NCBI RefSeq assembly: GCF_947492645.1
Contig: NZ_CANLMZ010000006.1
Coordinates: 186,001-250,000 of the forward strand
DNA from: an uncultured Pontibacter sp.
GTDB taxonomy: Bacteria > Bacteroidota > Bacteroidia > Cytophagales > Hymenobacteraceae
Direction: 5' to 3'
Length of the DNA stretch: 64,000 nucleotides
In this document: piece after piece, positions 49,375 through 57,935 of the stretch
Position numbering within the stretch: position 1 is the first letter of the stretch
How the letters are laid out: every line of letters starts with the position of its first letter
Notes under the pieces: model-generated
The model's input: only the letters and a program-made list of their open reading frames with translations
Databases searched by the model: none
What the model was told of the DNA's origin: nothing
Translations under genes and position numbers: made by a program

Positions 49375-49807
49375 ACTCATCTACATTGCCTCCGAACCGG
49401 TGAATTTCGCGGATAATGGAGGAGCTGATCGCTGCAAGTTGCGGTGATGTGATTAAAAACACACTTTCCAGGTCATGGTTTACGTGCTTGTTGGCCTGTG
49501 CAATCGTGTTCTCATACTCAAAATCGGTGGTATTTCGTAAGCCGCGCAGCAGAAACTGCGCCCCCTTTTCGCGGGCATACTCTGCCGTAAGCCCTTTAAA
49601 GGTATCTACAATTATGTTTGGCTGGTCTGCAAACAGGCGTGTCATTACCTCAAACATCTTATCCACGGGTATGTAGCGCTGTTTGCTGCTGTTATTGCCA
49701 ATAGCCACAATCACCTCGTCAAACAATTTTGCGCCACGCATCACCACATCGTAATGGCCATTCGTGAAAGGGTCAAAAGATCCGGGAAAAAGGGCTATGC
49801 GTTTCAT
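49328..49807 (-). CDS. coaD: Phosphopantetheine adenylyltransferase
   Basis: A 159-residue nucleotidyltransferase that makes dephospho-CoA from phosphopantetheine and ATP. The start KRIALFPGSFDPFTNGHYDV contains the TxGH-type motif, and the C-terminal block SSSIIREI is the expected second ATP motif. The length is a little long because the tail VDEFIPFRFSEIADSASL extends past the usual end, into the convergent Nudix gene. It follows a DUF3822 gene in the same direction, a common Bacteroidota pair. Confidence 0.94.
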   Translation of the reverse strand: MKRIALFPGSFDPFTNGHYDVVMRGAKLFDEVIVAIGNNSSKQRYIPVDKMFEVMTRLFADQPNIIVDTFKGLTAEYAREKGAQFLLRGLRNTTDFEYENTIAQANKHVNHDLESVFLITSPQLAAISSSIIREIHRFGGNVDEFIPFRFSEIADSASL

Positions 49808-49813
49808 ATTAAA

Positions 49814-49844
49814 TTTGAATGAGTGGTGGAGTGAAGGAGTGATT
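49814..49844. repeat. GAATGAGTG-type heptad repeat
   Basis: TTTGAATGAGTGGTGGAGTG continues as heptad-like units and resembles the arms at 2955-2989. A short palindrome (TTAGTG/CACTAA) follows. Confidence 0.5.
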
Positions 49845-49895
49845 TTATACTTGTTAGATTAGTGAATACACTAATTGCTAGTGAGGTAAAACAAT

Positions 49896-50783
49896 TCACT
49901 CACACAAGTGCATGCTGTACAACTCAAAGTAGCGATGCTCAAACAGGTCGTGGAATTTATAACTATACGCTACGTCAGCAGGTTTTTTGCCCAGTTTAAT
50001 GTGGCGAATGTACTTCTGCAATGTCGTAAACAACGTAGAGTCGTGTGTTATATCGCCCCAAACGGTAATGGTTTCCTGCTCCGGGTTCAGCTTTAGCTCC
50101 TGCATCACAAAAATGATGTAATAAATAAAGTCTTCGGGGCTCAGGTAATGGAATATATTGCAAAACTCCAGTCCGCTTTGGCTTACTATAATTACCGTAA
50201 CATAGTTGCGCTCAACAAAGGCATATAGCTTGCGTTCTGTTATTCGGTTGGCCTGGTGCAGCGTGCTTTTTATTAACGCGCTGGTCTGGTGCAGCATCTG
50301 TACCGGTCTGTCCGGGAACACCTGCCGCAGGGCATCATGCAGGGCCACATCAATTGCAAATATATTAATAGCCTCTAAGCCACTATGGCGGTAAGATAAA
50401 ACAACATCGTGCTGCGGGTTAAACTGGCTGTGCAGCCGCAGGTAATCCGTCTGGTGCTCCTGGTCGTATAAGGTTTCGGGTACCAAGGTAAAGTGCAGGT
50501 TGCTAAAAGAGGCCCTGATGATGTTCCATCCTTTTTCCTGCAGTAACGGGTTTTCAGTAGCTATCAAGCGTAGTTGCTCTGCCACCTGCACCGGCGTAAA
50601 AACAGAAAGTAACTCATAATCCTCCAGCACCACAAATTTGTTACGGTTGGTGTCAACTACAGCCAGGCGTATAGATTTGTGCCCTACGGCAATGTATAAA
50701 TTGCAGGTTGCCGCATGGGTCAGCGAAAATGCCTCGTCCTGTATTTTATGGGACAGCCGGAAGTGTATGCTTGTTACGTTCAA
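49896..50783 (-). CDS. DUF3822 family protein
   Basis: A 295-residue protein of the Bacteroidota-specific DUF3822 family, with an actin-like ATPase fold suspected from the strand pattern (LYIAVGHKSIRLAVVDTNRNKFVVLEDYELL, then YAFVERNYVTVIIVSQSGLEFCN). It has no signal or membrane helix. Members are almost always next to coaD or rsmD, as here. The function is unknown; RNA or cofactor-related roles are guesses. Confidence 0.85.
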   Translation of the reverse strand: MNVTSIHFRLSHKIQDEAFSLTHAATCNLYIAVGHKSIRLAVVDTNRNKFVVLEDYELLSVFTPVQVAEQLRLIATENPLLQEKGWNIIRASFSNLHFTLVPETLYDQEHQTDYLRLHSQFNPQHDVVLSYRHSGLEAINIFAIDVALHDALRQVFPDRPVQMLHQTSALIKSTLHQANRITERKLYAFVERNYVTVIIVSQSGLEFCNIFHYLSPEDFIYYIIFVMQELKLNPEQETITVWGDITHDSTLFTTLQKYIRHIKLGKKPADVAYSYKFHDLFEHRYFELYSMHLCE

Positions 50784-50865
50784 AGTATGGTTTTATAAAG
50801 CGCCGCCGTGTGTTGGCTTAACTGCTTATGCAAGTATAAAAAAAATATAGCAATTGCCAGCAAGG

Positions 50866-51357
50866 CTATTTACCAGTTATAAAATAATGGTCCTGGCCCA
50901 GCAGGTCGTCCAGGGATATAAGGTATTGCAGCACCTTGTGCTTGTCTTGTAAAGGTATAGCCAGTATTTCCTTTATAGGCAGCCATTTTACCTGCTTAAT
51001 AAGCTGTTGGTCTGCTGGTGCCTCAGGGTCTGTACCGGTAACAGGTTCGCCGGCTGTTATACTTACCTCAAAAAAGAACTCAAGGGCATGCAAAGGGGGC
51101 TGCAGAAACTCATTCATAAACAGGAAACGGTTTACTTCTACCTGCAGGCCGGTTTCTTCCAGCACCTCTCGTTTCAGGCATTGCTGCATGGTTTCTCCGT
51201 AATGCAGCCCACCTCCCGGCGGTGCCCATAAAGCCTTGTTCCCGATAGTATGGTCATGCTGTACGAGTAGCAGTTTATCGTTTTTTATGCAGATGCCACA
51301 TACGCGTACTCTTAATTTTTCGGCGTAGGCAGCAGCATTAGGATTTAGTTCTCTCAT
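50866..51357 (-). CDS. Nudix hydrolase (small)
   Basis: A 163-residue Nudix enzyme. The Nudix box is GGGLHYGETMQQCLKREVLEETGLQV (residues about 48-72). The N-terminal strand VRVCGICIKNDKLLLVQH is typical of ADP-ribose or MutT-like members. A loop with TGTDPEAPADQQLIKQV shows the acidic substrate side. Substrate not determined. It is divergent from the thioesterase at 51395. Confidence 0.88.
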   Translation of the reverse strand: MRELNPNAAAYAEKLRVRVCGICIKNDKLLLVQHDHTIGNKALWAPPGGGLHYGETMQQCLKREVLEETGLQVEVNRFLFMNEFLQPPLHALEFFFEVSITAGEPVTGTDPEAPADQQLIKQVKWLPIKEILAIPLQDKHKVLQYLISLDDLLGQDHYFITGK

Positions 51358-51394
51358 GCTTGTTAACCAAGGGCAATGGTCGTAAATTTACAGA

Positions 51395-51865
51395 ATGATA
51401 CAAACGTTTAATCCTGATTTTGAACAGGACATACGCGAAAAGCTGGAGCGACAAGGTTTTATGAAGCTCATGGGCTTTAACGTGACAAAGATAGAAGTTG
51501 GCAGGGTAGAAGGCGAACTTATACTTGAACAAATACACAAACAACACAAAGGTTTTGCCCACGGTGGCCTGATTGCTACGCTCGCCGACATTGTGGCCGG
51601 CTTTGCAGCCGTTAGCCTTGTACCCAAAGATCATCATGTGGTGACTGCCGAAATCAAGGTTTCATACTTCCACCCGGGGGTTGGCGATAAACTGCTGGCT
51701 AAGGGTTATGTGCTAAAGCAGGGGCGTAAACTTAACTTTTGCGAGGCTGAGGTATATGTAGTTAAAGGTGATGCAGAACCGCTGCTGATTGCCAAAGCTA
51801 CAACAAGTATGGCTACCATTACGCCAGAGGATATTTCGGGAAGGGTAGAGGAGGCGGAGCGTTAA
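51395..51865 (+). CDS. PaaI-family hotdog thioesterase
   Basis: A 156-residue hotdog-fold acyl-CoA thioesterase. The family signature HKGFAHGGLIATLADIVAGFAAV is present, followed by VVTAEIKVSYFHPGVGDKLLAKG. It should hydrolyse short or aromatic acyl-CoA thioesters in the cytoplasm. No phenylacetate genes are nearby, so it is likely a generic housekeeping thioesterase. Start ATG at 51395 follows the divergent Nudix gene by 37 bp. Confidence 0.88.
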   Translation: MIQTFNPDFEQDIREKLERQGFMKLMGFNVTKIEVGRVEGELILEQIHKQHKGFAHGGLIATLADIVAGFAAVSLVPKDHHVVTAEIKVSYFHPGVGDKLLAKGYVLKQGRKLNFCEAEVYVVKGDAEPLLIAKATTSMATITPEDISGRVEEAER

Positions 51866-52087
51866 AGCTTACCGCGTTTTAACGCACAGGCGCATTGGCT
51901 TCTCATACTTTAAATTATTTAAACGGATTTAATAAGAGGCTTTTTCTGTTGTGTAGCCGGAGTGGTAAGTATGAATTATTCTGGGCTGAAGTGCCCCAAG
52001 AAAAGCTGATTATAGTTACCTGCTAAGAAGCAATCAAACGGTCCGGCTACCCAATCATTCTGAATTAAACATTGATACAAATATAAA

Positions 52088-53494
52088 ATGCGTCCAGTAG
52101 AAGCCTTAAGATCAAGTTTTCCATTTGAGCCAACCGAGGACCAGGCGAAGCTTTTTACAAAACTGGATGAGTTTATACTTACAAAAGACCAGGAACGCCA
52201 GGTCTTCCTGTTGAAAGGGTACGCCGGTACAGGTAAAACAACGGTTGTAACCTCATTGGTTAAAATCCTGAATAAGTTTGGGTATAAGTATGTGTTGTTG
52301 GCTCCAACGGGCCGCGCTGCCAAAGTAATGTCGAGTTACAGCGGCAAACCTGCCCATACAATTCATAAAAAGATATACCGGCAAACAGCCAATCCATTTT
52401 CAGAGGGACTATCGTTTAGCCGCATGCCTAATAAAGCCGATAACACCGTTTACATCATCGACGAGGCCTCTATGATATCAGATGAAAGCGGCTTTGGTGA
52501 GAATGGCTTATTGCAGGACCTGCTGCAGTTTGTATTCTGCAAAAAGAACAACAAGCTTTTACTTATCGGTGATACGGCCCAGTTGCCGCCGGTTGGCCAG
52601 ACCCTAAGCCCATCGCTTGACATGGAGTACATGAAAAGCAATTTCAGGTGCCATGTGCAGGAGATGGAGCTAAAGCAAGTGATGCGCCAGGCCGAAGCAT
52701 CGGGTATTCTGATGAACGCCACGCAGCTGCGCGACCGCATGAAACAGGAGAAACTGGAGATAAAGCTGTTTACCAAAGGCTGGCGCGACATTTACCAGAT
52801 GACCGGCGAGAAGCTGGAAGACGGTTTGCGTTACGCCTACGATAAGTTTGGGGTGGAGGGCACCATTGTCATCTGCAGGTCAAACAAGATGGCGAACATG
52901 TACAACCAGCACATCCGCAGGCGAATATTCTTTGCCGAAGAAGAAATAGGAGTCGGTGATTACCTCATGATCGTGCGCAACAATTACTTCTGGCTTGCAA
53001 AAGACTCTGATATCGGGTTTATGGCCAATGGCGATTTTGTGGAGGTAACCAAGATCATCCGCGACGAAGACATGTATGGCTTTCGGTTTGCAGACGTGCG
53101 TGTGCGCTTTGTGGACTACCCGGATGCGCCGGAGGAGGAGGTGAAGATTATGCTGGACACGCTTTACACCGATGCGCCCGCTTTGCCTGCAGAGCAGAAT
53201 AAAAAACTGTACGAAGAAGTGCTGAAAGACTACATGGATATCCCGAACAAGAAGGAACGCTATAAAGAACTGAAAAAGAACCCTTACTTAAATGCGCTGC
53301 TGGTAAAGTTTGCCTATGCCTTAACCTGCCACAAGGCGCAAGGGGGCCAATGGAAAGCAGTTTTCGTGGATCAGGGTTTCTTGAAGGACGATATGGTAAA
53401 CGAAGAGTTTGCCCGTTGGCTCTACACAGCCCTTACCAGATCATCGGAAGAACTTTACCTCCTGAACTTTAACCAACAATTATTAGTTAGCTGA
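52088..53494 (+). CDS. RecD-like ATP-dependent DNA helicase
   Basis: A 468-residue superfamily 1B helicase. Motif I LLKGYAGTGKTTVVTSL (about residue 36), motif II VYIIDEASMISDES, motif III LIGDTAQLPPVG, and C-terminal ALTCHKAQGGQWKAVFVDQG (motif V/VI region, UvrD_C_2) and ARWLYTALTRSSEELYLLN are complete. It lacks the N-terminal domain of true RecD2, so it resembles the short AAA/RecD-like helicases of Bacteroidota. A role in recombination or repair is inferred. Confidence 0.92.
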   Translation: MRPVEALRSSFPFEPTEDQAKLFTKLDEFILTKDQERQVFLLKGYAGTGKTTVVTSLVKILNKFGYKYVLLAPTGRAAKVMSSYSGKPAHTIHKKIYRQTANPFSEGLSFSRMPNKADNTVYIIDEASMISDESGFGENGLLQDLLQFVFCKKNNKLLLIGDTAQLPPVGQTLSPSLDMEYMKSNFRCHVQEMELKQVMRQAEASGILMNATQLRDRMKQEKLEIKLFTKGWRDIYQMTGEKLEDGLRYAYDKFGVEGTIVICRSNKMANMYNQHIRRRIFFAEEEIGVGDYLMIVRNNYFWLAKDSDIGFMANGDFVEVTKIIRDEDMYGFRFADVRVRFVDYPDAPEEEVKIMLDTLYTDAPALPAEQNKKLYEEVLKDYMDIPNKKERYKELKKNPYLNALLVKFAYALTCHKAQGGQWKAVFVDQGFLKDDMVNEEFARWLYTALTRSSEELYLLNFNQQLLVS

Positions 53495-53574
53495 CAAAAG
53501 AAAAATGTATTTTGCATCGTTTTAGATGCAATTAGAGTATAATAGCTATCGCAATAACCTTATCCCTTTATAAA

Positions 53575-54021
53575 ATGAAAAAAATACTTCTTTCTTTCGC
53601 ATTTGCTGCTTTAGTTGCAGGCGGTGCTGTGGCTCAGGAGAGAGCAAAAACTAAAGTTGCCGCTCCACAAGAGCAAGCCGTTAACGGACCAGCTCTATCT
53701 TTTGAGGAGAGCGAGTTTAACTTTGGCGACATTGTGCAAGGTGATGTGGTAGAGCATACCTTTAAGTTTAAAAACACAGGTACCCAGCCGCTTGTTATTG
53801 AGCGCGTAGACGTAACCTGTGGTTGCACAACCCCATCCTGGACAAAAGAGCCAGTTATGCCGGGCAAGACTGGTACAGTAGTGGCCAAGTTTAACAGCGC
53901 AGGCAAATTAGGCCAGCAAAAGAAACCAATTACAATTCACTCTAACGCTGCCGATGGCGTAAAGTATGTGTACATTGTAACTAACATCAAAGAGAAAACA
54001 AGTGCTAGTGCCAAGCAATAG
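53575..54021 (+). CDS. DUF1573 domain secreted protein
   Basis: A 148-residue protein with a signal peptide (MKKILLSFAFAALVAGGAVAQ) and one DUF1573/ASPM-SPD-2-Hydin-like immunoglobulin-fold domain: FNFGDIVQGDVVEHTFKFKNTGTQPLVIERVDVTCGCTTPSWTKEPVMPG. The conserved CGCT motif is present. Such proteins are abundant in Bacteroidota envelopes and their role is structural or unknown. A terminator with a duplicated arm follows. Confidence 0.9.
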   Translation: MKKILLSFAFAALVAGGAVAQERAKTKVAAPQEQAVNGPALSFEESEFNFGDIVQGDVVEHTFKFKNTGTQPLVIERVDVTCGCTTPSWTKEPVMPGKTGTVVAKFNSAGKLGQQKKPITIHSNAADGVKYVYIVTNIKEKTSASAKQ

Positions 54022-54037
54022 CTTCTAACTGATCTTT

Positions 54038-54104
54038 CCATAAAAGCAAAGGGCTTCCAGCATGCTGGAAGCCCTTTGCTTTTATGGAAGCCCTTTGCTT
54101 TTAT
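54038..54104. terminator. Bidirectional terminator with tandemly duplicated right arm
   Basis: Arms 54038-54062 and 54063-54087 are a perfect 25-bp palindrome with no separate loop. The 19-nt segment GGAAGCCCTTTGCTTTTAT occurs again immediately downstream (54086-54104), so two alternative hairpins are possible. Confidence 0.8.
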
Positions 54105-54118
54105 GTAGTTTATACTTT

Positions 54119-54496
54119 TTACAAAGCCTTCAGAATTGCGTAGAACAGTGCGCCCCATCCTACAATCATCAGGGTACCGCCAATAGGAGTAATTGCGCCC
54201 AGCCAGGTTATACCCGAAGCGCAAAGTACATACAGCGAGCCTGAGAAAATAAGTATACCGAGGAAAAAACACCATGCTGCCACTTGCAATGCCGGGTGCT
54301 CTACCCTGAAAAGCAGTAAGCCTACGGCAAGCAACGCCAATGTATGATACATCTGGTACTTAACCGCAGTTTCGAAGGTGGCTACACGGCCGGTGCTTTC
54401 CAGCATTTTTGCAAGGGCGTGTGCCCCAAAAGCGCCAATGGCCACGGTAAGTGCACCGAGCGCACTAGCTATCAATAATATTGCTTTTTGTGTCAT
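54119..54496 (-). CDS. DUF423 family membrane protein
   Basis: A 125-residue protein with four membrane segments, of the DUF423/YgdD family. The hallmark GALTVAIGAFGAHALAKML lies at the start and GSLYVLCASGITWLGAITPIGGTLMIVGW near the end. Widely conserved small inner-membrane protein of unknown function. It starts 15 bp after the DUF2750 gene stop on the same strand; the two are likely cotranscribed. Confidence 0.9.
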   Translation of the reverse strand: MTQKAILLIASALGALTVAIGAFGAHALAKMLESTGRVATFETAVKYQMYHTLALLAVGLLLFRVEHPALQVAAWCFFLGILIFSGSLYVLCASGITWLGAITPIGGTLMIVGWGALFYAILKAL

Positions 54497-54511
54497 GTAC
54501 TTTCGGGTGCG

Positions 54512-54964
54512 CTATTCTCCTTCGCCTTCCAACGCCTCGATTACCTGCTCCTCAAATTCCTGCTGGCTATCATACTGCGTAAATTCAAGCGTTTTGTTTT
54601 GTGCTTTCAACTCTTGTACTACCTCCAGCGCAACCTCCAGCGGCTCCACTTCTTTGCCCGAAAGGTCTGATGCCCAGTTAGCACCAACAAGCAAAGCATC
54701 GCTGTACATGCCTACGCACCAGTTCTCCAAAAACTCAACTACCGTAATAGACTCAGGTTTATACTCAGCCCAATCGTCTTCGGCACATGCTTTTGCACCG
54801 GCTTCATCAGACCAGAACAAGATAACTTCGGTATCTTCAAACTCAGCAGAGCTGGACGTAGCCCATGTGTCGTCCTTTGCCAGGCCCCATACTTTGTTTG
54901 TGTCTACTATCTTTTTTACAAAAGTCTTGTAGCTTTTTTCGATGTCGGCTGCACTTTGCGTCAT
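54512..54964 (-). CDS. DUF2750 domain protein
   Basis: A 150-residue acidic soluble protein of the DUF2750 family. Diagnostic blocks are YKTFVKKIVDTNKVWGLAKDD, ILFWSDEAGAKACAEDDWAEYKPESITVVEFLENWCVGMYSDALLVGANW. It has no signal. Function unknown; members sometimes act as immunity-like proteins. It heads a two-gene unit with DUF423. Confidence 0.85.
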   Translation of the reverse strand: MTQSAADIEKSYKTFVKKIVDTNKVWGLAKDDTWATSSSAEFEDTEVILFWSDEAGAKACAEDDWAEYKPESITVVEFLENWCVGMYSDALLVGANWASDLSGKEVEPLEVALEVVQELKAQNKTLEFTQYDSQQEFEEQVIEALEGEGE

Positions 54965-55080
54965 GTTATTGCTTTTTTATATGATTATAGATACAAAGGT
55001 GTATACTTTTGAGCGCCTAAGAAAGATATGCTTTTGATTATTTATCTGTTTAAAGCGAATTGGGTGTGCTATATGCTCAA

Positions 55081-55995
55081 TTACAGCTGCTTAAATAAAT
55101 CAGGATAATCTGTGATGACACCGTCTACTCCCAACTCTTTCAGCTCCTTTATCTTCTGCAGGTTATTTACGGTCCAGGGTATCACTTTTATACTTCGGGC
55201 ATGCGCCTCTTTTAAAAGGCCTGCATTTACCAATTTATAGTATGGGCTGTAAATATCAGGTGCAAAGCCAAGGGTTTCAAGGTTTTTAGCAAGGCTTTGC
55301 AGATTTTCAGTAAGCAACGAAGTTTTGATGCCTGGGTAGTTCCTTTTAAGCACCTGCAGCGTGCGCACATCAAACGATTGAATTATAACATACGGGGCCA
55401 TGCCTTTATCAAGTATAACAGCCATCAGTTTAGCTACAAACTCCTCGGGGGCAGGGTGGTAAATGCCGTCACCGGAGGGCTTGGTTTTTATTTCGATGTT
55501 GTAAAATACCTGCGGCAGGTTGTGTGCTGCCAAATAGGCCTGCGTGGTGTCTATCACCTCCTCTAACAGGGGCTTGTATGCCTTCTGTAACTCCTGCTCC
55601 GGAAAATTTTTGTAGTACTTTGAGCCTATATCATATTTTCTGATTTCAGAATAGTCTAGTTGGTAAAGTATGTGCTTTTTGGCATCGGCAGTCGGTATTT
55701 CTTCTCCGGTGGGCAGCAGCTCGTGCTGCCGGTTAAAGTAGGGGTCGTGGGAGAGGAGCACCTGGCCATCTTTGCTGATGTGTGCATCCATCTCAAGTGT
55801 TGTTACGCCAAGCTCCAGCGCCTTTAGCATGGCGGGTATGGTATTTTCGGGGGCAAGGCCGCGCGCGCCTCTGTGCCCTTCTTTATCAAAAGCAGGTAAG
55901 CGGGTTATACTTTGGTCGGTTGCATCCTGGGCCATACTTTTAGTTGGTAAGCAAAGCAGCAACAGTATACTGTAAAGGCAAAATATTTTGTACAT
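55081..55995 (-). CDS. Glycerophosphodiester phosphodiesterase, secreted
   Basis: A 304-residue enzyme releasing glycerol-3-phosphate from glycerophosphodiesters in the periplasm. It has a signal peptide (LYSILLLLCLPTKSMAQ) and the GDPD catalytic series EGHRGARGLAPENTIPAM, LEMDAHISKDGQVLLSHDP and IEIKTKPSG. The C-terminus VIPWTVNNLQKIKELKELGVDGVITDYPD is the expected closing strand. Length is normal. Single gene. Confidence 0.93.
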   Translation of the reverse strand: MYKIFCLYSILLLLCLPTKSMAQDATDQSITRLPAFDKEGHRGARGLAPENTIPAMLKALELGVTTLEMDAHISKDGQVLLSHDPYFNRQHELLPTGEEIPTADAKKHILYQLDYSEIRKYDIGSKYYKNFPEQELQKAYKPLLEEVIDTTQAYLAAHNLPQVFYNIEIKTKPSGDGIYHPAPEEFVAKLMAVILDKGMAPYVIIQSFDVRTLQVLKRNYPGIKTSLLTENLQSLAKNLETLGFAPDIYSPYYKLVNAGLLKEAHARSIKVIPWTVNNLQKIKELKELGVDGVITDYPDLFKQL

Positions 55996-56074
55996 CGGTT
56001 TACCTGCGTTTACATTAGGTAAGCTGTAGGCGCATTCAATCTAAATATATACTTTGCTTAACAGCTGTTTATAC

Positions 56075-56758
56075 TTACTGCTTATAGTTTCTGTTGCCAA
56101 AAATGCCGCTGCCCACACGAATCATGGTGCTTCCTTCTGCTATTGCTAATTTCCAGTCAGAAGTCATGCCCATTGAGATTTCCTTGAAGTCGTTATTAGT
56201 AAAAAAGAATTTCTCCTTAAGGTGACTATAGCACTCGCGCAAGTAACGGAATTCGCCCCGCAGTTTATCCTGGTTTTCGGTGTTGGTGGCTATGCCCATT
56301 ACGCCCGTAATTTGTACGAACTTCATCAAACGGTACTCTTCCGATTGAAGTAAAGCGTCTGCTTCTTCCATCGTCATGCCATACTTTGTTTCTTCATCGG
56401 CTATCGAAATCTGCAGCATGCACTTTATTGGCAAGGTGCGGTTAAATTGCTCTGCGCGTTTGTTTATTTCTACCAGCAGCTTCAGGCTGTCTACTGACTG
56501 AATGGTATCGATGAACTGGGCAATTTGCTTTACCTTGTTTGTCTGCAGGTGCCCGATCAGGTGCCAGGCAATGTCGTGGGGCAGCAGGTCGCGTTTTTCT
56601 ACAAGCTCCTGCACTTTGTTTTCGCCAAATAACCGGTGTCCGGCATCGTACGCTTCTTTAATAGTTTCAGCGGGGTGCGTTTTAGAAACGGCTACCAGGC
56701 GGCATGGCGTGTTTCTTAACTGTTCGTCAAAGTATAAAATGTTGTCTTTAATGCTCAT
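56075..56758 (-). CDS. YggS/PROSC-family PLP homeostasis protein
   Basis: A 227-residue PLP-binding protein of the YggS/PLPBP family that buffers vitamin B6. The PLP lysine is in LVAVSKTHPAETIKEAYDAG, followed by FGENKVQELVEK, WHLIGHLQTNKVKQI, GMGIATNTEN-like spacing in the middle and ISMGMTSDWKLAIAEGSTMIRVGSGIFG at the end. Length is complete. It sits between GDPD and the Bat cluster. Confidence 0.93.
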   Translation of the reverse strand: MSIKDNILYFDEQLRNTPCRLVAVSKTHPAETIKEAYDAGHRLFGENKVQELVEKRDLLPHDIAWHLIGHLQTNKVKQIAQFIDTIQSVDSLKLLVEINKRAEQFNRTLPIKCMLQISIADEETKYGMTMEEADALLQSEEYRLMKFVQITGVMGIATNTENQDKLRGEFRYLRECYSHLKEKFFFTNNDFKEISMGMTSDWKLAIAEGSTMIRVGSGIFGNRNYKQ

Positions 56759-56882
56759 AGTTTGTGTGTTTTTGCCAGTTTCAGGTGTAAAGGTACTATA
56801 CGGGTAAGTTTACCAAAATGCTTTGCGGCGGCTGGTGCACCAGTACGTATAAAAAGCCCATAAGCTTTATACTTTGTTTGTT

Positions 56883-57935
56883 TTAATCTTCCAGCACGTT
56901 CGTTATAAAAGTATTCTTCAGCAGCATCCAGAACAGCAGCAGCAGCACCGCCCACTTTAAGTATACCTGGTAATAATCTTTGGTATCCCTAAAGCGCCTC
57001 TCGGTTATCTCGGTTTTCTCCAGCCTGTTGATGTTCTGGAATATATCCTGCAGTACACTCTTAGACTCTGCCCTGAAGAAGCTGCCTTCGCCAATCTCCG
57101 CAATCTTTCGCAGGCTCGATTCATCCAGCTGCGTTTCCACGTATAGTGTTTTGCCGGTATCGTCTACATCGTAGGCCACCTGTCCGTCCTGGCCAATGCC
57201 GATGGTGTACAGCTTAATGCCATAGGCGTAGGCCAGTTGTGCTGCCAGCTCAGGGTCCAGGCTGCCGGCTGTGTTCTCACCATCGCTTACAAGTATGATA
57301 ACCTTGCTTTTAGCCTCTGAGTCGCGCATGCGGTTTATGGCCACCGCCAGGGCGCTGCCGATGGCGGTGCCGTCGTTTGGTATCATCTTAAACCCGATGG
57401 AGTTTATACTTTCGCGGAGCAGATTATAGTCTGTAGTGAGCGGGGCAAGGGAGTAAGCATCTCCGGCAAAAACTACGAGGCCAATCCTGTCCTGCACGCG
57501 GCCTTTAATAAAATCTGTGGCCACCTCTTTGGCGGCAGCCAGGCGATTTGGTTTAATGTCAGTAAGCTCCATCGAACCGGAAACATCCATTACCAGCACA
57601 ATATCTATGCCGGCTGCAGTTTGTTCTATTTGCTCGTTTACGCGCTGTGGCCTTGCCAAGCCCACCAGCACCAGCATGATAAACAGCATGAACACCAGCG
57701 TGGGAAGGTGCCGTAACAGGCTTGTCCATTGCCAGTCTGCTTTTCCCGCAAACAGGGCCATGTCCAGTTTGTTTCGCTGGTTTAAAGAGAACAGCCACCT
57801 AAGTATAAACAGCAGCAATACCACAGGCAATGCATAAAGCACCAGCGGGTACACCCAGTCAAAGGAGCGCAGCGTGCTGTAGCTAAACCATTCCAGGCTT
57901 AGCCAATCCCAGAAATCATCGGGCATTCTTAGCAT
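56883..57935 (-). CDS. VWA-domain membrane protein (BatA-like)
   Basis: A 350-residue protein with a von Willebrand A domain flanked by N-terminal helices (YALPVVLLLFILRWLFSL, LVFMLFIMLVLVGL) and a C-terminal helix (WAVLLLLFWMLLKNTFI). The MIDAS motif is intact (DVSGSM near residue 116, then GTAIGSA and SDGENTAG). BatA is part of the Bacteroides aerotolerance locus and may work with MoxR-type ATPases. Its start overlaps the preceding gene by 20 nt. Confidence 0.9.
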   Translation of the reverse strand: MLRMPDDFWDWLSLEWFSYSTLRSFDWVYPLVLYALPVVLLLFILRWLFSLNQRNKLDMALFAGKADWQWTSLLRHLPTLVFMLFIMLVLVGLARPQRVNEQIEQTAAGIDIVLVMDVSGSMELTDIKPNRLAAAKEVATDFIKGRVQDRIGLVVFAGDAYSLAPLTTDYNLLRESINSIGFKMIPNDGTAIGSALAVAINRMRDSEAKSKVIILVSDGENTAGSLDPELAAQLAYAYGIKLYTIGIGQDGQVAYDVDDTGKTLYVETQLDESSLRKIAEIGEGSFFRAESKSVLQDIFQNINRLEKTEITERRFRDTKDYYQVYLKWAVLLLLFWMLLKNTFITNVLED

